Assembly: GCA_016787265.1 (NCBI GenBank)
Contig: JAEUVF010000010.1
Coordinates: 124,001-188,000, forward strand
Length of the DNA stretch: 64,000 bases
Direction of reading: 5' to 3'
Origin: Flavipsychrobacter sp.
GTDB taxonomy: Bacteria; Bacteroidota; Bacteroidia; Chitinophagales; Chitinophagaceae
Position 1 is the stretch's first letter. Each line of letters starts with the position of its first letter. Shown piece by piece: positions 34,938 through 43,064 of the stretch. The position numbers and the translations under genes were made by a program. The notes beneath the pieces were generated by a model. It worked only from the letters and a program-made list of their open reading frames with translations, had not been told where the DNA came from and searched no databases.

Positions 34938-36152
34938 GTGCGCTACCTGATTAAACTGCTTATGATTGCCTGCTGGTGTACCTGTTTTCTGACAGTTACT
35001 GCCCAGGAATATTTTTCCCGGCCCCCGGCGCAACTTATTACCAGTTTTGGTTTCAGAATGTATAGCGGAGGAGTGGTAACATTGAAAGCAAAACTGAACG
35101 ATTTCCCGGATTCCTTGAATTTTATACTGGACACTGGTAGCGGAGGAATTTCCCTGGATTCAAGTACCGTTGTCCGGCTAAAAATTCCTTCCGTAGCAAC
35201 TGACCGAACCATCCGTGGTATTGCGGGAGTTAAAAAAGTCAGGTTTGCGAATAATAATACCCTTCATTTCCCCGGACTTTCGGTTGACAGCCTGAATTTT
35301 CATATTAATGATTATGAAATTCTGACCAGCGTATATGGGGAGCATATTGATGGTATAATTGGGTATAGTTTTTTGTCGCGTTATATTGTAAAACTGGACT
35401 ACGACACCAACCGGATTTCTGTGTATTCACCGGGTACGATCCGATATCCGAAAGGAGGTTTTATGCTTCGTCCGAACCTTGCTACTATTCCGGTAACTAC
35501 CAATCGCATCAGGGATGAACGAAAGATTAATACCCGGTTTTTCTTTGATATCGGGGCGGGATTATCCCTGTTGCTGACGGAGGATTTTATTGGCGACAGC
35601 AGTTTGTACAGCAAAAAAAAGAAATTCTGGACCACCCAGGCAGAAGGTTTGGGCGGCAAGGCATTCATGAAAATTACCACTACCAAAGAGTTTCGGGTAG
35701 GACCCTACAGGTTCAGAAGGGTTCCGACATTTATTTTTGAGGACGAGTTCAACGTAACTTCCTATCCTTACCTGGGTGGATTAATCGGTAATGACCTGTT
35801 ACGCCGGTTTAACGTGATATTCAATTATGAACGCAGGGAAATTTATCTTAATCCCAATAAACATTTCCGCGAACCATTTGATTATGCCTATACTGGTCTG
35901 GGTTTTTATTTTATTGATGGCCAGGTAACTGTAACGGATATCATGCCTGGCTCACCTGCAGAAAAAGCCGGGTTCAAAGAGGGGGATGTAATTATAGCGG
36001 TTGAAAATAATATGAGCCGGAATATCCAGGCATACCGTAGCATGGTGCAGCAAACGGGGGCAAAACTGAAATTTCTTGTTGTAAGAAAAGCAGATGGCGA
36101 CCTGGAAGAGTTATACATGAAAGTGGGAAGTATTCTCAAAAAGAGGAAATGA
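34938..36152 (+). CDS. Periplasmic retropepsin-like aspartic protease with PDZ domain
   Basis: 404 residues starting at GTG. A signal peptide (LIKLLMIACWCTCFLTVTAQ) is followed by two retropepsin-like lobes: Asp65 in FILDTGSGGISLDS and a second, degenerate-looking FFFDIGAGLSLLL. Each lobe has a GIIGYSFL or GLIGNDLL flap-associated motif. A PDZ domain follows at about 325-395 (MPGSPAEKAGFKEGDVIIAVE). The double-lobe plus PDZ plan is found in Bacteroidota secreted proteases; activity is inferred. The following gene, an M16 peptidase, starts 24 bases later. Confidence 0.82.
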   Translation: MRYLIKLLMIACWCTCFLTVTAQEYFSRPPAQLITSFGFRMYSGGVVTLKAKLNDFPDSLNFILDTGSGGISLDSSTVVRLKIPSVATDRTIRGIAGVKKVRFANNNTLHFPGLSVDSLNFHINDYEILTSVYGEHIDGIIGYSFLSRYIVKLDYDTNRISVYSPGTIRYPKGGFMLRPNLATIPVTTNRIRDERKINTRFFFDIGAGLSLLLTEDFIGDSSLYSKKKKFWTTQAEGLGGKAFMKITTTKEFRVGPYRFRRVPTFIFEDEFNVTSYPYLGGLIGNDLLRRFNVIFNYERREIYLNPNKHFREPFDYAYTGLGFYFIDGQVTVTDIMPGSPAEKAGFKEGDVIIAVENNMSRNIQAYRSMVQQTGAKLKFLVVRKADGDLEELYMKVGSILKKRK

Positions 36153-36176
36153 GGTCTTTTGATTTAAGTTTGCAGT

Positions 36177-37415
36177 ATGATTCAATTTTCAAGATTTGTC
36201 CTGCCCAATGGGTTGAGGGTGTTGGTGCATGAGGACAACAGTACACCCATGGCGGTTGTGAATGTGTTATACGATGTGGGAGCCAGGGATGAGGATCCAA
36301 ACCGGACCGGATTTGCTCATCTGTTTGAACACCTGATGTTTGGCGGAAGCATTAATATTCCTGAATACGACGATGAACTTCAGAAAGCCGGTGGCGAAAA
36401 CAATGCCTATACCACCAATGATCTCACCAATTATTACTGTCAACTGCCATCCGCCAATATTGAAACGGCCTTCTGGTTGGAAAGTGACCGGATGTTAAGT
36501 CTGGCATTTAGTAAAAAAAGCCTGGATGTGCAGCGCAAAGTGGTATGCGAGGAATTCAAGGAACATTATATCAATCGCCCCTATGGAGATATCTGGTTCA
36601 AGATGAGGGAGATGGCTTATGAGCAGCATCCGTATCGGTGGATGACTATAGGTAAAGAACTGAAGCATGTGGAAGAAGCCAGCCTGGATGATGTCAAGAA
36701 GTTTTTCAGAAAACACTACAATCCCGCCAATGCGATCCTGGTGGTAGCCGGAAATGTGGTAACCGAACAGGTTTATGAGCTGGCTATCAAATGGTTTGGA
36801 GATATCCCTGGAGGCGAAAAATACAACAGAAACCTGCCCCAGGAAGTTGAACAGCAGGAAGCTCGTCGACTGGATATTACTGCGGACGTCCCAGTAGACG
36901 CGTTCCTGAAAACCTGGCATATGCCTTCCCGGCTGGACCCCGATTATTATGTAGCGGATTTGATAACGGATATCCTGGGCAGTGGGGCTTCTTCAAGGTT
37001 GTACCAGTCGCTGGTGAAAGAAAAACAGCTCTTTACCAATATCGACTGTTATCATTTTGGTTCTACGGACGCGGGGTTGATTTGTGTGGATGGTAAACTG
37101 GTAAAAGGAGTGCGACTGGAAGATGCGGAACTGGCGGTTCAGGCGCAACTGGATTTATTGATCCGGGAAGGGGTATCCGTTATGGAGCTGGAAAAGGTGA
37201 AGAATAAAACCGAAAGCACCATGGCATTTGAAGACATGAGTGTGATGAACCGGGCGGCCAGCCTTGCCTACTATGAATTGTTAGGAGATGCCAACCTGAT
37301 GAATACCGAACTCGAACGATACAATGCTGTAACCGCGGATCAACTCGTGGAATTGAGCCGGAAGATTTTTGAAGAGAAGAATAGTCATACATTATACTAT
37401 AGAAGTAAGAAGTGA
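36177..37415 (+). CDS. M16 zinc metallopeptidase, catalytic subunit
   Basis: 412 residues, one typical M16B subunit. The inverted zinc motif HLFEH (His48, Glu51, His52) and the downstream glutamate segment VVCEEFKEH (near 125) give a complete active site. No signal peptide is evident, so it may be cytoplasmic or leave by another route. The next gene encodes the matching subunit without the zinc motif, so the pair should form the M16B heterodimer known for peptide degradation. A TAAGTTTG box at 36165-36172 lies just before the start. Confidence 0.92.
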   Translation: MIQFSRFVLPNGLRVLVHEDNSTPMAVVNVLYDVGARDEDPNRTGFAHLFEHLMFGGSINIPEYDDELQKAGGENNAYTTNDLTNYYCQLPSANIETAFWLESDRMLSLAFSKKSLDVQRKVVCEEFKEHYINRPYGDIWFKMREMAYEQHPYRWMTIGKELKHVEEASLDDVKKFFRKHYNPANAILVVAGNVVTEQVYELAIKWFGDIPGGEKYNRNLPQEVEQQEARRLDITADVPVDAFLKTWHMPSRLDPDYYVADLITDILGSGASSRLYQSLVKEKQLFTNIDCYHFGSTDAGLICVDGKLVKGVRLEDAELAVQAQLDLLIREGVSVMELEKVKNKTESTMAFEDMSVMNRAASLAYYELLGDANLMNTELERYNAVTADQLVELSRKIFEEKNSHTLYYRSKK

Positions 37416-37475
37416 GAAGTATGAATTAAGAAGTGGGGTTACCTCACTTTCACCTTTCACTTTTCACCTTTCACC
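37403..37475. repeat. Facing GAAGTGAG and CTTTCACC simple repeats
   Basis: The 70-base spacer between the two M16 genes has a purine arm (AAGAAGTGAGAAGT, then AAGAAGTGG) and a pyrimidine arm (CACTTTCACC, TTTCACTTTTCACC, TTTCACC). The arms can pair imperfectly. It belongs to the same type as the repeats in the respiratory operon. Confidence 0.75.
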
Positions 37476-37485
37476 ATAATACATC

Positions 37486-38763
37486 ATGAACAGAAAAATA
37501 GCACCTCCCATAAAAGATGCGGTAGAGTTTGACCTCAAGCTGAAACCGTACGATAAATATGTATTGAGGAATGGAGTGGAATTATATGCAGTGAACGCCG
37601 GAGCAGAGGAAGTAATCCAGGTGGAATGGGTCTTTTTTGCAGGTAATAGTTACGAGAAGAAGCATATGGTTGCTTCGGCCACAAATTTCCTGCTGAAAAA
37701 CGGAACCAGTCAGAAATCTGCATTTGCCATTAATGAACTGGTGGATTATTATGGAGCCAGTCTGGCCCGGACCTGTTATAATGAAACAGCTTCCATTACC
37801 TTACACAGCCTGACCAAACATCTTCCCAAACTCTTACCGCTGATCCGTGAATTATTGACGGATGCGATATTCCCCGAAGAAGAGATATCGTTATTTCAGC
37901 AGAACAATCGTCAGCGACTGGAAGTAAATCTTAAGAAAAATGATTTTGTCGCCAATCGGTTGATTGATGAATATCTCTTTGGATTTGAACATCCCTATGG
38001 CAGTTATAGCCGGTTTGAAGACCTGGCAGCATTAAAGCGGGAAGACCTGGTTTCATTTTATGACCAGTATTACCGCCGTGGTAAATGCATCCTGTTTGTT
38101 GCGGGAAAACTTCCGCCGAATATTATGGAGTTATTGGATACTGCTATCGGGGATCTTCCTTTGCATGGCGGCGATGTGGAGTACCCCGAGCATCCGATTG
38201 AGCCTGCCGGAGAGAAAAAATATAGGGTAAGCAATGATCCGAATGGGGTGCAGGGAGCTATCCGGATTGCCCGGGATTTCCCTAATCGCCATCACCCTGA
38301 CTTTTTCGGAGCCCAGGTACTCAATGCGCTGTTTGGAGGTTTTTTTGGATCCCGCCTGATGAATAATATCAGGGAAGACAAAGGGTATACCTATGGCATT
38401 TATTCCTACCTGCAGAATCACATACAGCGATCCGCCTGGATGATCAGCACGGAAGCAGGCAAGGAGGTTTCCGAAGCCACGATTCAGGAAGTCTATAAAG
38501 AGATGGCCTTACTCAGGGATGAGCTGGTGGATGAAGAAGAGTTGTTACTGGTAAGAAATTACCTGATGGGTAGTACATTGGGGGATCTTGACGGACCTTT
38601 TCATATCATAGGAAGATGGAAAAACATCGTCTTGAACAAACTTTCGGAAGATTACTTCTATCAGAGTATCCGAACCATTAAAACCATCCAGCCCGAGGAA
38701 TTACAACGTTTGGCCAGGAAATATCTGCAACCGGAGGACTTCTATGAACTGGTAGTAATCTGA
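37486..38763 (+). CDS. M16 peptidase-like non-catalytic subunit
   Basis: 425 residues, homologous in pattern to the upstream M16 protein (NGVELYAVNAG, LNALFGGFFGSRLMNNIREDKGYTYGIYS split over the usual C-terminal R/Y motif). The HxxEH zinc site is replaced by a segment reading MVASATNFLL, so it cannot bind zinc in the normal way. It carries the R...Y pair (substrate-binding motif NIREDKGYTYG) typical of the second subunit of M16B heterodimers. Probably binds and positions the peptide substrate. Confidence 0.9.
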   Translation: MNRKIAPPIKDAVEFDLKLKPYDKYVLRNGVELYAVNAGAEEVIQVEWVFFAGNSYEKKHMVASATNFLLKNGTSQKSAFAINELVDYYGASLARTCYNETASITLHSLTKHLPKLLPLIRELLTDAIFPEEEISLFQQNNRQRLEVNLKKNDFVANRLIDEYLFGFEHPYGSYSRFEDLAALKREDLVSFYDQYYRRGKCILFVAGKLPPNIMELLDTAIGDLPLHGGDVEYPEHPIEPAGEKKYRVSNDPNGVQGAIRIARDFPNRHHPDFFGAQVLNALFGGFFGSRLMNNIREDKGYTYGIYSYLQNHIQRSAWMISTEAGKEVSEATIQEVYKEMALLRDELVDEEELLLVRNYLMGSTLGDLDGPFHIIGRWKNIVLNKLSEDYFYQSIRTIKTIQPEELQRLARKYLQPEDFYELVVI

Positions 38764-38797
38764 TGCTGTCTCCTTTGATTTTTGGTACATTCGGAAT

Positions 38798-39883
38798 ATG
38801 AAGCGGACGATTGTAAAGTTGGGCGGAATTGCAGTTCTGGCCTTTATTGCAGCTTTGCTGGTTTGGTGGTTTTTGCAAAAAAAAGCCAGTACTGAACCGG
38901 AAAATTTTGAAAAAACTTACCAGGTTGCAAGCGCCCCGGCCCCAGGTGAAGCACCGGAAGGCATGGTCTGGATTCCGGGTGGCCAGTTCCTGATGGGCTC
39001 CAATGACCGAATGGCCTGGGAGGAAGAAGGACCTGCCCATCATGTTAAAGTCAAGGGCTTCTGGATGGATAAACAGGAGGTTACCAATGCCCGGTTTTCC
39101 GAATTTGTAAGTGCAACCGGATATGTAACCGATGCTGAAAAAGCCCCGGTTTTGGAAGAAGTAATGGCTCAATTACCTCCCGGAACCCCTCCTCCTGACC
39201 CAAAAGACCTGGTTGCAGGATCAATGGTTTTCAGTCCGCCAACAAGTGACGTACCACTTAACGATATCAGCAACTGGTGGAAATGGGTGCATGGTGCCAG
39301 TTGGAAACACCCCGAGGGTCCGGGCTCTGATCTGAAAGGGCGGGAACAGCATCCGGTGATTCATATCAGCTGGAACGATGCCATGGCCTATTGCAAGTGG
39401 GCGGGCAAGCGTTTACCTACTGAAGCGGAATGGGAATTTGCTGCCCGGGGTGGATTGGAAGGCAAAAATTTTGTCTGGGGGGATGAAGCGCCGACTGATG
39501 AAAAAACCTTCGCCAATACCTGGCAGGGAAAATTTCCAGCTGAAAATTTAAAGCGCGATGGACATGTAGGCACAGCCCCGGTTGGGCAGTATGCGCCTAA
39601 TGGATATGGTCTTTATGACATGGCAGGGAATGTATGGGAATGGTGCCAGGACTGGTATGATAAATACCTGTATCAATCCTGCGGGCCGGGGGAGGTAAGA
39701 GATAATCCAAATGGTCCGCCTGCAAGTCGTGATCCCGCACAACCCAATATGCCCTTAAGAGTTCAGAAAGGCGGATCCTATTTGTGCCATGATTCCTATT
39801 GCCAGCGATACCGGCCAAGTGCCCGGCAGGCGAGCTCCCCTGAAAGTGGCATGAGTCATGTGGGCTTTCGCTGTGTTAGGTGA
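38798..39883 (+). CDS. Formylglycine-generating enzyme family protein with intact catalytic cysteines
   Basis: 361 residues with an N-terminal membrane anchor (AVLAFIAALLVWWFL) and a sulfatase-modifying-factor fold (MVWIPGGQFLMGSND; HISWNDAMAYCKWAGKRLPTE in two parts; GNVWEWCQDWY). The C-terminal GGSYLCHDSYCQRYR places Cys330 and Cys335 five residues apart, exactly as in copper-dependent FGE, unlike the many SUMF1-like proteins without them. It should oxidise a sulfatase cysteine to formylglycine in the periplasm. No sulfatase gene is in the window. Confidence 0.9.
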   Translation: MKRTIVKLGGIAVLAFIAALLVWWFLQKKASTEPENFEKTYQVASAPAPGEAPEGMVWIPGGQFLMGSNDRMAWEEEGPAHHVKVKGFWMDKQEVTNARFSEFVSATGYVTDAEKAPVLEEVMAQLPPGTPPPDPKDLVAGSMVFSPPTSDVPLNDISNWWKWVHGASWKHPEGPGSDLKGREQHPVIHISWNDAMAYCKWAGKRLPTEAEWEFAARGGLEGKNFVWGDEAPTDEKTFANTWQGKFPAENLKRDGHVGTAPVGQYAPNGYGLYDMAGNVWEWCQDWYDKYLYQSCGPGEVRDNPNGPPASRDPAQPNMPLRVQKGGSYLCHDSYCQRYRPSARQASSPESGMSHVGFRCVR

Positions 39884-39910
39884 GCCGACTTACGTATATT
39901 TAAAATAAAA

Positions 39911-40396
39911 ATGTCTAAGCTCCTTAAAACCTTGGTACTACTTGGGTTTGTTGCAGCTTGTAGTCCTAAGCTGCAGCCCTCTCCGCTGACTTCACAGGAA
40001 GTTTTGCAACTGGTAGATGACCGAACCTACCAATTCAATATGGAGTATGTGCAGCCGATGGGTGGGCGGCAGCGCCTGATCACCGGGTCTTATACCTTTC
40101 GGGTAAACAAGGATCAGCTGGATGCTGATCTTCCATATATCGGAAGGGCATATCAGGCTCCGATTGGCACTAGTGATGTCGGAATGAAATTCACTTCAAA
40201 GGATTTTACCTATTCCAGTATAACAGGAAAAAGCAATCGAAGAGAAATCAGTATTCATCTTAACGATCAGCAGGACATTGCCACCATAAATCTGATCATA
40301 TTTGAAAATGGTAATGCAGATTTGCGAATCACTTCAGTAAATCGTCAGCCGATATCTTATACCGGAAATATAAGCCGGCTGCCACAGCCAAAATAG
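39911..40396 (+). CDS. DUF4251 lipoprotein
   Basis: 161 residues with a lipobox (LLGFVAACSPKL). The body matches DUF4251 in pattern: VDDRTYQFNMEYVQPMGGR, then YTFRVNKDQLDADLPYIGRAYQAP and FTSKDFTYS. The function of the family is unknown. It lies 27 bases after the FGE-type gene on the same strand. Confidence 0.82.
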   Translation: MSKLLKTLVLLGFVAACSPKLQPSPLTSQEVLQLVDDRTYQFNMEYVQPMGGRQRLITGSYTFRVNKDQLDADLPYIGRAYQAPIGTSDVGMKFTSKDFTYSSITGKSNRREISIHLNDQQDIATINLIIFENGNADLRITSVNRQPISYTGNISRLPQPK

Positions 40397-40399
40397 CAG

Positions 40400-40430
40400 T
40401 TGAAAACGGCTGCCCAAAGCCGTAAGTTTG
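40400..40430 (+). promoter_or_regulatory. Bacteroidota -33/-7 promoter of the TonB receptor
   Basis: TTG at 40400-40402 and TAAGTTTG at 40423-40430 are 20 bases apart, fitting the Bacteroidota TTG/TAnnTTTG promoter. It ends 19 bases before the ATG at 40450. Confidence 0.55.
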
Positions 40431-40449
40431 CGGCCCTAAACAGCAGGAT

Positions 40450-42693
40450 ATGTGGGGTCGTTTAATTCAAATTGCTTTTTTAAGTCTGTTGGCATCAACC
40501 GCTTCTTATTCCCAGCAGATTGTTTCAGGAAGGATAATAGCCCGTGATACAGATTTGCCACTGGAGGAAGCTACCATTCAAATCAAGGGTCAGCCTGTAC
40601 ATACGCATTCCGGTTTGGATGGACGTTTTACCATTACGCTGACAAAGCCGACTGATACCCTGTACATCACCCATATCGGATATGATCCAAAAACAATCGT
40701 ATGGAATCAGCAGTTGGTGAAAGAACCAACGATCTACCTGTTGCCAGCTCCTGTTCAATTGAGTCAGGTGGTTGTGCAGGACAGCCGGAGAGCTTTACAG
40801 CAGGTTATGCAGATCGATCTGAAAACCAATCCTGTTAATTCGGCTCAGGATATTCTGAGAAAAGTTCCCGGATTGTTTATTGGCCAGCATGCAGGTGGAG
40901 GAAAAGCGGAACAGCTATTCCTGCGCGGTTTTGATATTGATCATGGTACCGATATCCGGATCACTACGGATGGCATGCCAGTGAACATGGTCAGTCATGC
41001 GCATGGTCAGGGATATGCAGATTTACATTACATTATTCCGGAAACTATCAAAGATATTCAGTTTGGGAAAGGGTCCTATTATGCCGAAGAAGGAGATTTT
41101 GCCACAGCCGGATATGTAAATTTCACCACACACAACCGGCTGGATCGCAACCTGCTGAAACTGGAAGCCGGACAATTCAATACCCTGAGAACGGTCGGTA
41201 TGTTCAATCTTTTTGAAAAGACCGGTGAAAAAAACAGCAATGCCTATATCGCCGGGGAGTACCTTTTCTCGAATGGACCCTTTGAGGCCCCGCAAAATTT
41301 CAACCGGCTGAATTTCCTTGCGAAATACAATACACAAATCAATCAGAAATCAAGTCTTCAGGTGCTTGCTTCTACCTTCAATTCCAAATGGGATGCATCG
41401 GGGCAAATCCCTGACAGGGCAGTAAGAAATGGGCTCATTACGCGTTGGGGTGCAATTGATGCAACAGAGGGTGGTAATACTTCAAGGTCGAATATTGCTG
41501 CAAAGTACCGCTCTAAAATCAGTGATACGGAAGACTGGCAATCGAATTTTTATTTTAGTCAGTACGATTTCAGCCTGTTCTCCAACTTTACTTTTTTCCT
41601 GGAAGATCCTGTAAACGGCGACCAGATTCATCAATCTGAAAAAAGGAAGATTTACGGTATGGATCACCGTTATACCAAACAGCTTTTTGGTGACAAGGCT
41701 GACTGGGTGTTAACAGCCGGTATGGGGTTACGACATGATGCGGTGAGAGATATTCAATTAAGTCACACACTGCAGCGAAAAGAGGTGCTGGAGTATTTTG
41801 CACTGGGCGATATTGATCAGACGAATGCCTCTTTATACGGATCAGCAGAGTGGAGAAAGGGTCACTGGAAGGTAATTCCCGGTATCCGGCTCGATCATTT
41901 TATTTTCAACTATGTAGATAAACTGCAGCCGGTGTATAGTACACAGGCGGCACAAAAAACCATTCTTAGTCCCAAGTTGAACCTGGTGTACACTCCACAT
42001 GCTAACTGGCAGGGATACCTGAAGATGGGCAAAGGATTCCACTCCAATGATACGCGGGTGGTAGTAGCACAGCAGGGCAGGGAAATATTACCTGCAACCT
42101 ATGGTGCAGACCTGGGTGCTATCGTAAAGCTCCATCCAAAATTATTAGTGCAGCCTGCGATCTGGTATCTGTATATGGAACAGGAGTTTGTATATGTGGG
42201 AGATGCGGCGATTGTTGAACCATCCGGCAAAACCCGCCGGCTGGGTGCGGAATTGGGGATCCGTTACCAGCCTTTCAGCTGGCTTTATCTGGATGCTGAT
42301 ATTAATTATGCAAAAGCAAGAGCGATTGAAGAAACCAAAGGGAATGATTTTATCCCCCTGGCGCCATCCCTTACCAGTACCGGTGGGATATCAGTAAGGC
42401 CGGTTAAACGGCTTGACCTCAACTGGCGTTACCGGTATATGAAAGATCGTCCGGCGAATGAAGACAATTCCATTCAGGCCCAGGGGTATTTTGTAAACGA
42501 CCTCCTGATTAACTATACCCGTACCAAATGGGCCCTGGGTTTACAGGTTGAAAACCTGTTTGATACCTATTGGAGAGAAGCCCAGTTTGAAACCGAATCG
42601 CGGTTACGCAATGAGGCAGCTCCTGTTTCGGAGATTCATTATACTCCCGGTACTCCTTTCTTTGCGAGGATTAAATGGAGCTTGTTTTTTTGA
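40450..42693 (+). CDS. TonB-dependent outer-membrane receptor
   Basis: 747 residues. A signal peptide (LIQIAFLSLLASTASYSQ) is followed by a CarboxypepD_reg-like domain (about 22-100, with GLDGRFTITL). The plug contains DILRKVPGLFIGQHAGGGKAEQLF-type residues and a His-rich VNMVSHAHGQGYADLHY, and a barrel ends FFARIKWSLFF. It is a single receptor without SusD. The histidine-rich loop hints at a metal or metal-chelate substrate, but this is not established. Confidence 0.93.
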   Translation: MWGRLIQIAFLSLLASTASYSQQIVSGRIIARDTDLPLEEATIQIKGQPVHTHSGLDGRFTITLTKPTDTLYITHIGYDPKTIVWNQQLVKEPTIYLLPAPVQLSQVVVQDSRRALQQVMQIDLKTNPVNSAQDILRKVPGLFIGQHAGGGKAEQLFLRGFDIDHGTDIRITTDGMPVNMVSHAHGQGYADLHYIIPETIKDIQFGKGSYYAEEGDFATAGYVNFTTHNRLDRNLLKLEAGQFNTLRTVGMFNLFEKTGEKNSNAYIAGEYLFSNGPFEAPQNFNRLNFLAKYNTQINQKSSLQVLASTFNSKWDASGQIPDRAVRNGLITRWGAIDATEGGNTSRSNIAAKYRSKISDTEDWQSNFYFSQYDFSLFSNFTFFLEDPVNGDQIHQSEKRKIYGMDHRYTKQLFGDKADWVLTAGMGLRHDAVRDIQLSHTLQRKEVLEYFALGDIDQTNASLYGSAEWRKGHWKVIPGIRLDHFIFNYVDKLQPVYSTQAAQKTILSPKLNLVYTPHANWQGYLKMGKGFHSNDTRVVVAQQGREILPATYGADLGAIVKLHPKLLVQPAIWYLYMEQEFVYVGDAAIVEPSGKTRRLGAELGIRYQPFSWLYLDADINYAKARAIEETKGNDFIPLAPSLTSTGGISVRPVKRLDLNWRYRYMKDRPANEDNSIQAQGYFVNDLLINYTRTKWALGLQVENLFDTYWREAQFETESRLRNEAAPVSEIHYTPGTPFFARIKWSLFF

Positions 42694-42716
42694 TTAACTT
42701 CAACAAAACAACTGGT

Positions 42717-43061
42717 ATGAATTTCCTGACCCGATTGCTGATCACTGCGCTGGTGGCATTTGGATTGTCCTATTTGCTTCCGGGGGTGCATATGGATTCC
42801 TTTATTGCCGCCTTGATTCTGGCTCTTGTGCTGGCGCTATTAAACACATTGGTAAAGCCAATTCTTGTAATTCTTACATTTCCGATTACAATCATTACTC
42901 TTGGTTTATTCCTGCTGGTAATTAATGCAGTTATTATATTGCTGGCTGCCAAACTTGTGGATGGTTTCAAAGTTGACGGATTCTGGTGGGCATTGTTATT
43001 CAGTATACTGTTATCTGTTACGAGCTCCCTGTTGCAGGGTTCTGATGAACGTAAATCCTAG
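42717..43061 (+). CDS. YvlD/phage-holin-family-4-like membrane protein
   Basis: 114 residues with four helices: NFLTRLLITALVAFGLSYLL, then LILALVLALLNTLVKPILVI, LPITIITLGLFLLVINAVII (residues FPITIITLG...) and FWWALLFSILLS. This is the Pfam phage_holin_4_2 (YvlD) family, a chromosomal membrane protein despite the name. Function unknown. The ATG at 42717 is preferred over an in-frame ATG at 42675 inside the receptor gene. The E1 gene starts 3 bases after its stop. Confidence 0.85.
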   Translation: MNFLTRLLITALVAFGLSYLLPGVHMDSFIAALILALVLALLNTLVKPILVILTFPITIITLGLFLLVINAVIILLAAKLVDGFKVDGFWWALLFSILLSVTSSLLQGSDERKS

Positions 43062-43064
43062 TGT

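Noticed and set aside
42717..43061. Prophage holin
   Set aside because: The family name is historical; no other phage gene is nearby and the family is chromosomal.
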